Assembly: GCA_017992055.1 (NCBI GenBank)
Contig: JAGOPK010000001.1
Span: forward strand, 310,001-374,000
Direction: 5' to 3'
DNA from: Burkholderiaceae bacterium
Lineage (GTDB): Bacteria > Pseudomonadota > Gammaproteobacteria > Burkholderiales > Burkholderiaceae_C
Length of the DNA stretch: 64,000 bases
The notes below the pieces were generated by a model. It was not told the origin of the DNA. It made no database searches and saw only the letters and a program-made list of their open reading frames with translations. The translations under genes and the position numbers were made by a program. How positions within the stretch are numbered: the first letter of the stretch is position 1; every line of letters starts with the position of its first letter. Below are positions 27,427 through 37,235 of the stretch, piece after piece.

Positions 27427-28389
27427 ATGAGTGTTTTCCTGTTCAAGCGCGTGGCCACCCTGCTGGCCACGCTGGCGGTGGCCTCGGTGCTGGTGTTCGC
27501 GGTGCTGGAGCTGCTGCCCGGCAACGTGGCCCAGGTGATCCTGGGCGAGACGGCCACGCCCGAGGCCGTGGCCGCGCTGGAAAAGAAGCTGGGCCTGGAC
27601 CAGCCGCCGCTGCAGCGCTACCAGCACTGGATCGCCGGCCTGCTGCAGGGCCGCACGGCCGACAGCTACAGCTATGGCACGCCGACCTGGGAGCTGATCG
27701 CCGAGCGCCTGCAGGTCACCGTGCCGCTGGCCGCGCTGGCCATGGGCCTGACCACGCTGCTGGCCCTGGTGCTGGGCGTGTACGCGGCCTCGCGCCACAA
27801 CCGCATCGGCGATGTCGGCGTGATGGCGCTGAGCCAGGTCGGCATCGCCATCCCCAACTTCTGGTTCGCCATCCTGCTGATCCTGGTGTTTGCGGTGAAG
27901 CTGCAATGGGTCAGCGCCGGCGGCTTTCCGGGCTGGGTCGAGGACGATGGCGGTGGGCTGTGGGACGGCACCAAGGCCCTGCTGCTGCCGGCCGTGGCCC
28001 TGGCCGTGGTGCAGGCGGCGATCCTGGCGCGGGTCACGCGCTCGGCGGTGCTGGAGGTGATGCGCGAGGACTTCGTGCGCACCGCCCGCGCCAAGGGCCT
28101 GTCGCGCCGCGCCACGCTGTGGAAGCATGTGCTGCGCAACGCCATGATCCCGGTGCTGACCATCATGGGCCTGCAGTTCGCCAACCTGATCACCGGCACC
28201 ATCGTGGTCGAGAACGTCTTCGTGCTGCCCGGCATCGGCCGCCTGGTGTTCCAGGCCATCGCCAACCGCGACCTGGTGGTGGTGCGCGACGTGGTGATGC
28301 TGCTGGTGGCGGTGGTGGTGCTGGTCAACTTCGTCGTCGACCTGCTGTATGCCGCGGTCGACCCCCGGTTGAAGGCGAGCGACGCATGA
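27427..28389 (+). CDS. dppB: peptide-type ABC transporter permease (DppB-like)
   Basis: A 320-residue permease of the DppB/OppB class with six helices. LELLPGNVAQVILGE near residue 30 and RVTRSAVLEVMREDFVRTARAKGLS (the EAA loop) are diagnostic. It overlaps dppC by ATGA. The matching ATPases and binding protein are about 4 kb downstream. The gene is divergent from the biuret importer across 250 bases. The substrate may be di- or oligopeptides, or another amide given the amidase in the same group. Confidence 0.88.
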   Translation: MSVFLFKRVATLLATLAVASVLVFAVLELLPGNVAQVILGETATPEAVAALEKKLGLDQPPLQRYQHWIAGLLQGRTADSYSYGTPTWELIAERLQVTVPLAALAMGLTTLLALVLGVYAASRHNRIGDVGVMALSQVGIAIPNFWFAILLILVFAVKLQWVSAGGFPGWVEDDGGGLWDGTKALLLPAVALAVVQAAILARVTRSAVLEVMREDFVRTARAKGLSRRATLWKHVLRNAMIPVLTIMGLQFANLITGTIVVENVFVLPGIGRLVFQAIANRDLVVVRDVVMLLVAVVVLVNFVVDLLYAAVDPRLKASDA

Positions 28390-29267
28390 GCGGCACCGTG
28401 ATCGCCGGCGTGCCGGCCGCCCGCAGCGCCTTGCCCGGCTTCTGGGCGCGGGCCGCCCGCCATCCCAGCTTTCTGATCGGCGCCGTGCTCAGCGCGCTGC
28501 TGGTGGCCGCGGCCGTGCTGTCGCTGTTCTGGTCGCCTTATCCGCCGGCCGACATCGACATCCCCAACAAGCTGGCCGCACCGTCGGCCGCGCACTGGCT
28601 GGGCACCGACAGCCTGGGCCGCGACATCGCCAGCCAGCTGCTGGTGGGGGCGCAGAACAGCATCGTGGTCGGCATCGTCGCCGTGGGCATCGGCGTGCTG
28701 GTCGGTGTGGGCCTGGGCGCCCTGGCCTCGGCGCGGCGTGGCTGGGTGGAGGAGCTGGTGATGCGCTTCGCCGACTTCACCTTCGCCTTCCCGGCGCTGC
28801 TGACGGCCATCATGCTGGGCGCGATCTACGGCCCCGGCCTGATGACCGGCATCGTCGCCATCGGCATCTTCAACATCCCGGTGTTTGCGCGCATCACGCG
28901 CGGCGCGGCCAATGCGGTGTGGGCGCGTGAATACGTGCTGGCCGCGCGCGCGGCGGGCTTCGGCCCCTGGCGCATCACGCTGGACCATGTGCTGCCCAAC
29001 ATCGCCAGCGTGCTGATCGTGCAGGCCACGATCTCGTTCGCCACCGCCATCCTGGCCGAGGCCGCGCTCAGTTATCTGGGCCTGGGCACCCAGCCGCCCC
29101 AGCCCAGCTGGGGCCGCATGCTCAACGAAGCCCAGACCCAGCTGTTCCAGGCGCCGCTGCTGGCGGTGTGGCCGGGCCTGACCATCGCCCTGAGCGTGCT
29201 GGGTCTGAACCTGATGGGCGATGGGCTGCGGGATCTGCTGGATCCGAAGCTGGCGCGGCGGCGCTGA
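28386..29267 (+). CDS. dppC: peptide-type ABC transporter permease (DppC-like)
   Basis: A 293-residue permease of the DppC/OppC class. LGTDSLGRDIASQLLVGAQNS is the family hallmark, and the EAA loop reads EYVLAARAAGFGPWRITLDHVLPN. It starts inside the dppB stop codon, so the pair is translationally coupled. A convergent Bug-family gene follows after 62 bases, so the dpp transcript probably ends here. Confidence 0.88.
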   Translation: MSGTVIAGVPAARSALPGFWARAARHPSFLIGAVLSALLVAAAVLSLFWSPYPPADIDIPNKLAAPSAAHWLGTDSLGRDIASQLLVGAQNSIVVGIVAVGIGVLVGVGLGALASARRGWVEELVMRFADFTFAFPALLTAIMLGAIYGPGLMTGIVAIGIFNIPVFARITRGAANAVWAREYVLAARAAGFGPWRITLDHVLPNIASVLIVQATISFATAILAEAALSYLGLGTQPPQPSWGRMLNEAQTQLFQAPLLAVWPGLTIALSVLGLNLMGDGLRDLLDPKLARRR

Positions 29268-29329
29268 GCCCGGCAGGCGCGGCGCGCCAGGCCGGCGACC
29301 GCGGCGCAGCCGCCCCGGCTTAAGGTGAG

Positions 29330-30331
29330 TTACTGCGGCTTGAACCCGCTGGCCGAGATGATGCGCTGCCACACCGCCGAGTAGGCGCGCTCGCGCGTGG
29401 CCAGCTGGGTGCCGCTCTGGAAGCCGACGGACAGGCCCATGGCGGTCAGGCGGTCCTTCACATCGGGCATGGCGATGACCTTGGCCACGGCGGCCGCGGT
29501 GCTGTCCAGCGCCGCCTTGGGCGTGCCGGCCGGGGCGAAGATGCCGTAGTAGGGCAGCTCGTCGAAGCCGGCCAGGCCCAGCTCGCCCAGCGTGGGCACG
29601 TCGGGCAGCAAGGCCATGCGCTGCGCGCCCATCACCGCCACCACGCGCAGCTTGCCGGCGCGGTGGTTCTCGATGAAGTCGGGGATGGAGCCGATGCCGG
29701 CGGCGATCTGGTTGCCCAGCATGTCGGCCATCATCGGCGCGCTGCCGCGGTAGGGCGCCGACACCAGGTCCAGGCCGAACTTCTGCGCCACCACGCCGAC
29801 CATGAACTCGGGCACCGAGGCCGGCGCCGGCACGCCCACCGCGCTCTTGCCGCCCTGGGCGCTCTTCACCCAGGCCGCATAGTCGGCCAAGCCCTTGGCC
29901 GGCGTGCCGCCGGACAGCGCGATGGCGTTCGGAAAACTGGCGAAGCCGGCCACCGGCACAAAGTCCCTGGCCGAGTCGTAGCCCGGGTTCTTGACCACCA
30001 GCGGCAGGATGGAGATGGTGTGGTCGTGGCTCAGGAACAGCGTATTGCCGTCGGCCGGCGCGGCCTTCAGCGCCTGCGCCGCCAGCTGGCCGCCGGCGCC
30101 GGCCTTGTTCTCGACGATCACCGCATGGCCCAGCTCGGCCTTCAGCTTCTCGGCCAGCAGCCGGGCGATGGCGTCGGTGCCGCCGCCGGCCGGAAAGCCC
30201 ACCAGCAGCTTGATGGTCTTGTCGCCCTGGGCCTGGGCCGCGGGCAGGCCCAGCAGACCGGCCAGCGCGACCGCCGCCAGGGCCTGCAGACCGCGCCGGC
30301 GACCGGACTGGCGGGGGAAGAGAACGCTCAT
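29330..30331 (-). CDS. Bug-family (TctC-like) periplasmic solute-binding protein
   Basis: A 333-residue exported protein. An Arg-rich signal peptide ends near PAAQAQG, followed by the Bug pattern KLLVGFPAGGGTDAIARLLAEKL and VENKAGAGGQLAAQAL. Such proteins bind carboxylates and are very abundant in Burkholderiales, usually far from their TctAB membrane partners; none is here. ATG at 30331 starts the signal peptide. Orientation opposes the dpp genes around it. Ligand unknown. Confidence 0.9.
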   Translation of the reverse strand: MSVLFPRQSGRRRGLQALAAVALAGLLGLPAAQAQGDKTIKLLVGFPAGGGTDAIARLLAEKLKAELGHAVIVENKAGAGGQLAAQALKAAPADGNTLFLSHDHTISILPLVVKNPGYDSARDFVPVAGFASFPNAIALSGGTPAKGLADYAAWVKSAQGGKSAVGVPAPASVPEFMVGVVAQKFGLDLVSAPYRGSAPMMADMLGNQIAAGIGSIPDFIENHRAGKLRVVAVMGAQRMALLPDVPTLGELGLAGFDELPYYGIFAPAGTPKAALDSTAAAVAKVIAMPDVKDRLTAMGLSVGFQSGTQLATRERAYSAVWQRIISASGFKPQ

Positions 30332-30367
30332 CTGAATACTCCTGTGCGCAAAGTGGAACGAAAAGAC

Positions 30368-30373
30368 TAGAAT
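30368..30373 (+). promoter_or_regulatory. putative -10 box for infA
   Basis: TAGAAT lies in the Bug/infA divergent region, 190 bases before infA. It is the best -10-like hexamer there; no clear -35 is seen. It would give infA a long structured leader. Confidence 0.35.
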
Positions 30374-30440
30374 CGCGGGTTCGGTGCGTGTGTCTGGGAG
30401 AGCCGACACGCCCTGACACTCCTGGACACTCCCATTCAGC

Positions 30441-30475
30441 ACCCACACTGTCCTGGGGATGCCCCGATTGTGGGT
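30441..30475 (+). promoter_or_regulatory. stem-loop in the infA leader
   Basis: ACCCACA and TGTGGGT form a 7-bp outer stem around an inner GGGG-ATG-CCCC hairpin, about 90 bases before infA. Upstream of it (from 30412) there is an imperfect 10-bp direct repeat, CCTGACACT then CCTGGACACT. Function not known; it could mediate autoregulation or temperature response. Confidence 0.4.
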
Positions 30476-30563
30476 CTTCCGCCGCCCGAGCCGTGCGCCT
30501 TGCGCCGCTCGCCCGACGGACCCTGTCACCGCAGATCGAACTGCACGAGAGAAGAATCCGTCA

Positions 30564-30791
30564 ATGGCCAAGGAAGAACTGATCGAAATGCGCGGCACCG
30601 TCACCGAGGTGCTGCCCGACTCGCGCTACCGCGTGACGCTGGAGAACGGTCACGAGCTGATCGCCTATTCGGCCGGCAAGATGAAGAAGAACCACATCCG
30701 CATCCTGGCGGGTGATGCCGTGTCGCTGGAGCTGTCGGCCTACGACCTGACCAAGGGGCGGATCACCTTCCGCCACCTGGAACGCCGCTGA
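30564..30791 (+). CDS. infA: translation initiation factor IF-1
   Basis: IF-1 binds the A site of the 30S subunit during initiation. The 75-residue OB-fold protein has every expected motif: [38 protein letters not shown] and [11 protein letters not shown]. It stands outside the ribosomal-protein operon, as the second infA copy of many Burkholderiales does. A long leader with a stem-loop precedes it and a long hairpin overlaps its stop codon. Confidence 0.96.
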   Translation: MAKEELIEMRGTVTEVLPDSRYRVTLENGHELIAYSAGKMKKNHIRILAGDAVSLELSAYDLTKGRITFRHLERR

Positions 30792-30839
30792 TCCGCCGCC
30801 GCTTCGGTTTTCGCAACCGCAGCGGCTTGCGCCGGATCA
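30789..30839 (+). terminator. long nested hairpin at the end of infA
   Basis: Outer stem TGATCCG/CGGATCA (30789-30795 and 30833-30839, including the infA stop codon), then CCGCT/AGCGG and innermost CGGTT/AACCG. The total is 17 bp with small internal loops. There is no T-run, so it may be a weak terminator or a stability element for the infA mRNA. Confidence 0.5.
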
Positions 30840-30905
30840 AGCCCGGCGCGGCGCTGGCCGGCCACCGGGCCGGCTGGTGTCAACGGGGCGTGGTATCAAT
30901 CCACC

Positions 30906-32690
30906 ATGTCCCCGCCCTCCTCGCTCCCCGCGACCCCCCTCTTTCCCGACCGGGCCGCCGCCCAGCGCTTTGACGGCGCCCTGCATGCGGCGGCCGCGCC
31001 GCTGTGGGCCGGCCTGTCGCCGATCACGCTGGCCCTGGCCGGCGTCGACTGGGGGCTGCACCTGGCCACCCAGCCGGCCCAGGCCGGCCGCCTGGCCCTG
31101 GCGGCCCAGCAGCTGGCCCTGCAATGGTGGGTGGATTGCGCCAGCCGCCAGGACCTGTGCGATCCGGCCGGAGCCCATGCGGCCGATCTGCGCTTCTCCC
31201 ACCCGGCCTGGCACCACTGGCCCTATGCGCCCTGGGCGCGGGCCTACCTGGCCAGCGAGGCCTGGTGGCGCGAGGCCACGGCGCTGCGCGGTATGCAGCC
31301 GCACCACCAGGAGGTGACCAAGGTCTTCGCCCGCCAGTGGCTGGACGCCTTCAGCCCGGCCAACGCCGGCCTGGCCAATCCCGAGGTGCTGCAGCGCACC
31401 CTGGCCAGCGGCGGCCGCAACCTGCAGCAGGGCCTGGCCCATGCGCTGGACGACTGGCGCCGCCGCCAGGGCCTGGCACCGCTGCAACCGCCCGAGCAGC
31501 CGTTCCAGCCCGGCGTCGACGTGGCCATCACGCCCGGCGAGGTGGTGCACCGCAATGCCCTGGTCGAGCTGATCCAGTACGCGCCCGATCCGGCCACCAC
31601 CACGGTGCAGGCCGAGCCGGTGTTCATCGTGCCCAGCTGGATCATGAAGTACTACATCCTGGACCTGTCGCCGCACAACTCGATGGTGCGCTGGCTGGTC
31701 AGCCAGGGCCACACGGTGTTCATCCTGTCCTGGCGCAATCCCGACGCCGACGACGCGCTGCTGGGCATGGACGACTACCTGGAGCTGGGCGTGTTCGACA
31801 GCCTGGCGGCGATCGCCCGACGCGTGCCGGGCGAGGCCGTGCACTGCGCCGGTTACTGCCTGGGCGGCACGCTGCTGGCCATCGCGGCGGCGGCATTGGC
31901 GCGGCCGCAGCAGGTGCAGGGCGCCGACGCGCTGCCGGCCATCGCCAGCCTGTCGCTGCTGGCCGCCGAGACCGATTTTTCCGAGCCCGGCGAGATGGGC
32001 GTGCTGATCGACGAAAGCCAGGTCACGCTGCTGGAGGAAATGATGGCCGAGCGCGGCTATCTCACCGGCCCGCAGATGGCCGGCAGCTTCGCCTTCCTGC
32101 ACTCGCGCGAGCTGATCTGGAGCGCCACGCTGCGCGAGATCTGGCTGGGCGAGCGGCTGCGGCCCAACGACCTGATGGCCTGGAATGCCGACGTCACGCG
32201 CATGCCGGCGGCCATGCACAGCCAGTACCTGCGCCGCTGCTACCTGCGCAACGAGCTGGCCGAGTCGCGTTATCCGGTGGAGGGCGCGCCGGTGTCGCTG
32301 GCCGACATCCGCTGGCCGATCTTCCTGGTCGGCACCGAGAAGGACCATGTGTCGCCGTGGAAGTCGGTCTACAAGCTGCACCGCCTGGCCTCGGCCGCGC
32401 CGATCACCTTCGTGCTGTGCAGCGGTGGCCACAACGCCGGCATCGTCAGCGAGCCCGGCCATGCCGGCCGCAGCTACGCGCTGCGCAGCCAGCCGGCCGA
32501 TGCCGCCTGGGTGCCGCCCGAGGCCTGGCGCGAGGGCGCCGAACCGCACGAGGGCTCGTGGTGGCCGGCCTGGCACGACTGGCTGCTGGCCCGCGGCAGC
32601 GGCCGCCAGGTGGCGCCGCGGGCCGTGGCTGCCGCCGACAGCCTGGGCGCCGCGCCGGGCGGCCATGTGCAGCAGCGCTGGCACGACTGA
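30906..32690 (+). CDS. phaC: poly(3-hydroxyalkanoate) synthase, class I type
   Basis: Polymerises 3-hydroxyacyl-CoA to PHA granules. The 594-residue protein has the modified lipase box GYCLGG with nucleophile C318, D480 (GTEKDHVSPW) and H509 (SGGHNAG), nearly the same numbering as the Cupriavidus necator enzyme (C319, D480, H508). PHA-synthase motifs include IVPSWIMKYYILDLSPHNS and FILSWRNPD. It is not next to phaA/phaB. A TATCAAT box ends 5 bases before the ATG with no Shine-Dalgarno, suggesting a leaderless mRNA. PhaM is encoded at 49763-50533. Confidence 0.92.
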   Translation: MSPPSSLPATPLFPDRAAAQRFDGALHAAAAPLWAGLSPITLALAGVDWGLHLATQPAQAGRLALAAQQLALQWWVDCASRQDLCDPAGAHAADLRFSHPAWHHWPYAPWARAYLASEAWWREATALRGMQPHHQEVTKVFARQWLDAFSPANAGLANPEVLQRTLASGGRNLQQGLAHALDDWRRRQGLAPLQPPEQPFQPGVDVAITPGEVVHRNALVELIQYAPDPATTTVQAEPVFIVPSWIMKYYILDLSPHNSMVRWLVSQGHTVFILSWRNPDADDALLGMDDYLELGVFDSLAAIARRVPGEAVHCAGYCLGGTLLAIAAAALARPQQVQGADALPAIASLSLLAAETDFSEPGEMGVLIDESQVTLLEEMMAERGYLTGPQMAGSFAFLHSRELIWSATLREIWLGERLRPNDLMAWNADVTRMPAAMHSQYLRRCYLRNELAESRYPVEGAPVSLADIRWPIFLVGTEKDHVSPWKSVYKLHRLASAAPITFVLCSGGHNAGIVSEPGHAGRSYALRSQPADAAWVPPEAWREGAEPHEGSWWPAWHDWLLARGSGRQVAPRAVAAADSLGAAPGGHVQQRWHD

Positions 32691-32737
32691 CGCGCATGCC
32701 TGCGGGCCGGTGCGGCAAATCCCCCACAATCAGCCGC

Positions 32738-33262
32738 ATGCCCGCCAATGTCGAGATCAAGGCCCGCATCTCCAGCGTCGCCGACCTGCTGCCCCTGGCC
32801 ACTGCGCTGGGTGATGACGAACATGCGCAGCGCATCGTCCAGGACGACACCTTCTTCGCCGTGCCGCCCGGCCATGGCCGGCTCAAGCTGCGCGTGTTTG
32901 GCGACGGCTCGGGCGAGCTGATCCACTACACGCGCACCGATGTGCTGGGCCCCAAGCGCTCGGACTATCGGCTGACGCCGGTGGCCGAGCCCGAGAGCCT
33001 GCGCGAGGTGCTGACCCGCGCCTGCGGCCTGCTGGGCCGGGTGCGCAAGGAGCGGCTGCTGGTGCTGGCCGGCCAGACGCGCATCCACCTCGACCGCGTG
33101 GAGGGCCTGGGCGAGTTCCTGGAACTGGAGGTGATGCTGCGCGACGACCAGAGCGAGGCCGACGGCCAGGCCATCGCCGAGCAGCTGATGGCCCGCCTGG
33201 GCGTGGCACCCGAGGCCCTGCTGCGCGGCGCCTACCTCGACCTGCTGCAAGCCCAGCGGTGA
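32738..33262 (+). CDS. CYTH-domain protein (class IV adenylate cyclase-like)
   Basis: A 174-residue triphosphate-tunnel (CYTH) protein. It starts with NVEIKARI, the shortened ExK form seen in class IV cyclase-like proteins, then [40 protein letters not shown] and a C-terminal AYLDLL. Such enzymes act on triphosphates such as ATP, ThTP or PPPi; which one is not predictable. CACAAT ends 7 bases before the ATG. Its stop overlaps the start of the ABC ATPase dppD (TGATG), an unusual pairing. Confidence 0.85.
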   Translation: MPANVEIKARISSVADLLPLATALGDDEHAQRIVQDDTFFAVPPGHGRLKLRVFGDGSGELIHYTRTDVLGPKRSDYRLTPVAEPESLREVLTRACGLLGRVRKERLLVLAGQTRIHLDRVEGLGEFLELEVMLRDDQSEADGQAIAEQLMARLGVAPEALLRGAYLDLLQAQR

Positions 33263-34265
33263 TGGCGGCACCCCTGCTGGAGGTGGCCGACCTGCGCGTG
33301 ACGCTGCCCACGTCGCGCGGCCCGGCCCAGGCCCTGCGCGGCGTGGACTTCACGCTGCATCGCGGCCAGACCCTGGGCCTGATCGGCGAGTCGGGCTGCG
33401 GCAAGAGCCTCACCGCGCTGGCCCTGATGGGCCTGCTGCCCGATGCCGCCCGCGTCAGCGGCTCGATGAAGCTCGACGGCCGCGAGCTGGTCGGCCTGGC
33501 CGAGGACGATTGGTGCGATCTGCGTGGCAACCGCCTGGCGATGGTGTTCCAGGAGCCGATGACGGCGCTGAACCCGCTGCACACCATCGCCCGCCAGATC
33601 GGCGAATCGCTGCGCCTGCACAAGGGCCTGTCGGGCGCGGCGGCCCGCGCCGAGGCCCTGCGCCTGCTGGAGCGGGTGCAGCTGCCCGACGCGCGGCGCC
33701 GGCTCGACGCCTATCCGCACCAGCTGTCGGGCGGTCAGCGCCAGCGTGTGGTGATCGCCATCGCGCTGGCCTGCGGGCCCGACCTGCTGATCGCTGACGA
33801 GCCGACCACGGCGCTGGACGTGACCATCCAGCGCGAGGTGCTGGACCTGATCAACCAGCTGGTCGACGAGGACGGCATGGCCCTGCTGCTGATCAGCCAC
33901 GACCTGGGCGTGATGGCCCAGACCGTGCAGCGCATGCTGGTGATGTACGGCGGCGTGGTGGTCGAGCAGGGCGCCACCGAGGCGGTGTTCTCGCGCCTGG
34001 CCCATCCGTACACACGCGGGCTGTTCGCGGCGCGGCCGCGCCTGGGCCAGCGTGGCGGCCGGCTGGCCACCATCCCGGGCCGCGTGCCCGAGCTGGCCGA
34101 CCTGCCGGCCGGCTGCGGCTTTGCCGAGCGCTGTGCGCTGGCGGTCGAGGCCTGCCGCGCCGCGCCACCGCCGGTCAGCGTGGTGGACGGTGCGGTCGAT
34201 GGTGCGGTGGACGGCCAGCATGCCGTGCGCTGCCTGCGCTGGCAGGACGGACTGGAGGCGCGGGC

Positions 34266-34269
<4 letters not shown>
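33262..34269 (+). CDS. dppD: peptide-type ABC transporter ATP-binding protein (DppD-like)
   Basis: A 335-residue ATPase with Walker A GESGCGKS (residues 42-49), signature [15 protein letters not shown], Walker [13 protein letters not shown] and H-loop ISHDLGVM. The C-terminal oligopeptide/dipeptide extension contains [14 protein letters not shown], which usually holds an iron-sulphur or Cys cluster. GTG at 33259 is an alternative start. It overlaps the CYTH gene and dppF. A short [11 protein letters not shown] repeat lies near the C-terminus. Confidence 0.9.
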
Positions 34270-35288
<1,019 letters not shown>

Positions 35289-35336
35289 CATGGCCGCACC
35301 GCCTTCCTGTCCATCGTCACCGCAAGGAACACCGAG

Positions 35337-36836
35337 ATGACGCACATCCGCCGCCGCAGCCTGGCCCAGGCCGCCGCCCTGCTGGCCCTGCCGCTGTCCG
35401 CCCACCAGGCCCTGGCCCAGCGCAGCAAGGACACCGTGGTGCTGGGCATGGTGCTGGAGCCGCCGGGCCTGGACCCGACCATGGCGCCGGCCGCGGCCAT
35501 CGGCGAGATCGTGCACTACAACATCCTCGAAGGCCTGACCAAGATCGGCCCCGGCGGTGCGGTCACGCCGCTGCTGGCCGCCGACTGGAGCAGCGATCCC
35601 GACGGCAAGGTCTACAGCTTCAAGCTGAAGAAGGGCATCCGGTTCCAGGACGGCACGCCTTTTGATTCGGCCGCCGTCAAGTTCAGCTTCGAGCGCGCCA
35701 AGGCGCCGGGCAGCACCAACAAGGCCAAGAAGCAGGTGTTCGACAACATCAGCTCGGTGGTCACGCCCGATGCCGAGACGGTGATCCTGACGCTGAACAC
35801 CGCCGATCCGACGCTGCCCTTCCGCCTGGGTGAAAACACCGCGGTCATCCTCAGCCCCAAGAGCGCCGACAGCACGGCCACCAACCCGGTGGGCACCGGC
35901 CCCTACAAGCTGGAAGGCTGGCAGAAGGGCACGGCGGTGACGCTGAGCAAGTGGGACGGCTTCCGCGATGCCGGCAGCATCAAGATCCGCCGCGCCACCT
36001 TCCGCTTCATCAACGACAACGCGGCCCAGGTGGCGGCCCTGCTGGCCGGTGACATCGACGGCATGCCGCGCTTCGGCGCGGTGGACGCGCTGGCGCAGTT
36101 CCGCGCCGACAAGCGCTTCACGGTCGAGCTGGGCACCACCGCCGGCAAGGGCCTGCTGGCCATCAACAACAAGCGCAAGCCGCTGGACGATGTGCGCGTG
36201 CGCCGCGCCATCGCCCATGCCATCGACCGCCAGGCCTTCATCGACGGCGTGCTGCAGGGCCTGGGCAAGCCCATCGGCAGCCATGCCGCGCCCACCGACG
36301 TGGGCTATGTGGACCTGACCGGCGTCTACCCCTTCAACCCCGACAAGGCGCGCGCCCTGTTGAAGGAAGCCGGCGTGGCCACGCCGCTGAACCTGACCCT
36401 GACCCTGCCGCCGCCGAGTTATGCGCGCAAGGGCGGCGAGGTCATCGCGGCCATGCTGTCCAAGGTGGGCATCAACGCCAAGATCGAGAACGTCGAATGG
36501 GCGCAGTGGCTGTCGGGGCCGTTCAAGGGCAGCTTCGACCTGACCATCATCAACCATGTCGAGCCGCTGGACTATGTGCAGTACGCCAACCCCGACTACT
36601 ACTGGGGCTACCGCAGCAAGGCCTTCGACGAGCTGGTGAAGAAGCGCGCCGAGGCGCCACGCGGCCGCATCCAGAACCAGCTGTATGCCGACATCCAGCG
36701 CATGCTGGCGCAGGACGCGGTCAATGCCTGGATCTTCAACCCGGCCCAGGTGTCGGTGGCCAAGCGCGGCCTGCGCGGGCTGTGGATCAACTCGCCGATC
36801 TTCGCCAACGACCTGTCGCTGCTGAGCTGGCAGTGA
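35337..36836 (+). CDS. dppA: peptide-type ABC transporter substrate-binding protein (DppA/SBP family 5)
   Basis: A 499-residue periplasmic binding protein of SBP family 5. A signal peptide with RRR and an Ala/Leu core ends near ALAQ-RS. Family landmarks: [44 protein letters not shown] split over two motifs, and [19 protein letters not shown] precedes the ATG. It serves the dppBCDF system. Because an amidase lies downstream, the ligand may be an amide rather than a peptide; this is inference. Confidence 0.9.
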   Translation: MTHIRRRSLAQAAALLALPLSAHQALAQRSKDTVVLGMVLEPPGLDPTMAPAAAIGEIVHYNILEGLTKIGPGGAVTPLLAADWSSDPDGKVYSFKLKKGIRFQDGTPFDSAAVKFSFERAKAPGSTNKAKKQVFDNISSVVTPDAETVILTLNTADPTLPFRLGENTAVILSPKSADSTATNPVGTGPYKLEGWQKGTAVTLSKWDGFRDAGSIKIRRATFRFINDNAAQVAALLAGDIDGMPRFGAVDALAQFRADKRFTVELGTTAGKGLLAINNKRKPLDDVRVRRAIAHAIDRQAFIDGVLQGLGKPIGSHAAPTDVGYVDLTGVYPFNPDKARALLKEAGVATPLNLTLTLPPPSYARKGGEVIAAMLSKVGINAKIENVEWAQWLSGPFKGSFDLTIINHVEPLDYVQYANPDYYWGYRSKAFDELVKKRAEAPRGRIQNQLYADIQRMLAQDAVNAWIFNPAQVSVAKRGLRGLWINSPIFANDLSLLSWQ

Positions 36837-36856
36837 AACCCCTGGGAGAGGCTGCG

Positions 36857-37231
36857 ATGAATCCCCAACTCGCCGACGAGCTGCGCGCGCTGGAAGAGCG
36901 GCTGATGGACCCGGCCGTGCGCGCCGATCCCGAGCAGGTGGCCGGCCTGCTGGCGCCCGAGTTCACCGAGTTCGGCGCCTCGGGCACGGTGTTCGACCGC
37001 GCCGCCATCGTCGCCTCGCTGGCCGCCGAGGGCCGGCCGCTGGGCCGGCGGATGCGCCAGTTCAGGCTGCGCGCGATGGGGCCGGACATGGCCCTGACCA
37101 CCTGCCGCGTCACGCTCAGCGACGGCCGCGAGACCCTGCGCTCCAGCGTCTGGCAGCGCCGCGACGGGCGCTGGCTGATGGTCTTCCACCAGGGCACGCT
37201 GGCCGCCGGCGCCGACGAGGGCACGCTGTAG
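36857..37231 (+). CDS. NTF2-like protein (DUF4440 type)
   Basis: A 124-residue NTF2-fold protein with the pattern [25 protein letters not shown], a middle [12 protein letters not shown] strand and the terminal [22 protein letters not shown]4440 proteins may be small enzymes or binding partners. It sits 4 bases before an amidase gene, echoing the AtzH-like/AtzF pair at 16160-18460. Function not assigned. Confidence 0.82.
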   Translation: MNPQLADELRALEERLMDPAVRADPEQVAGLLAPEFTEFGASGTVFDRAAIVASLAAEGRPLGRRMRQFRLRAMGPDMALTTCRVTLSDGRETLRSSVWQRRDGRWLMVFHQGTLAAGADEGTL

Positions 37232-37235
37232 ACCC

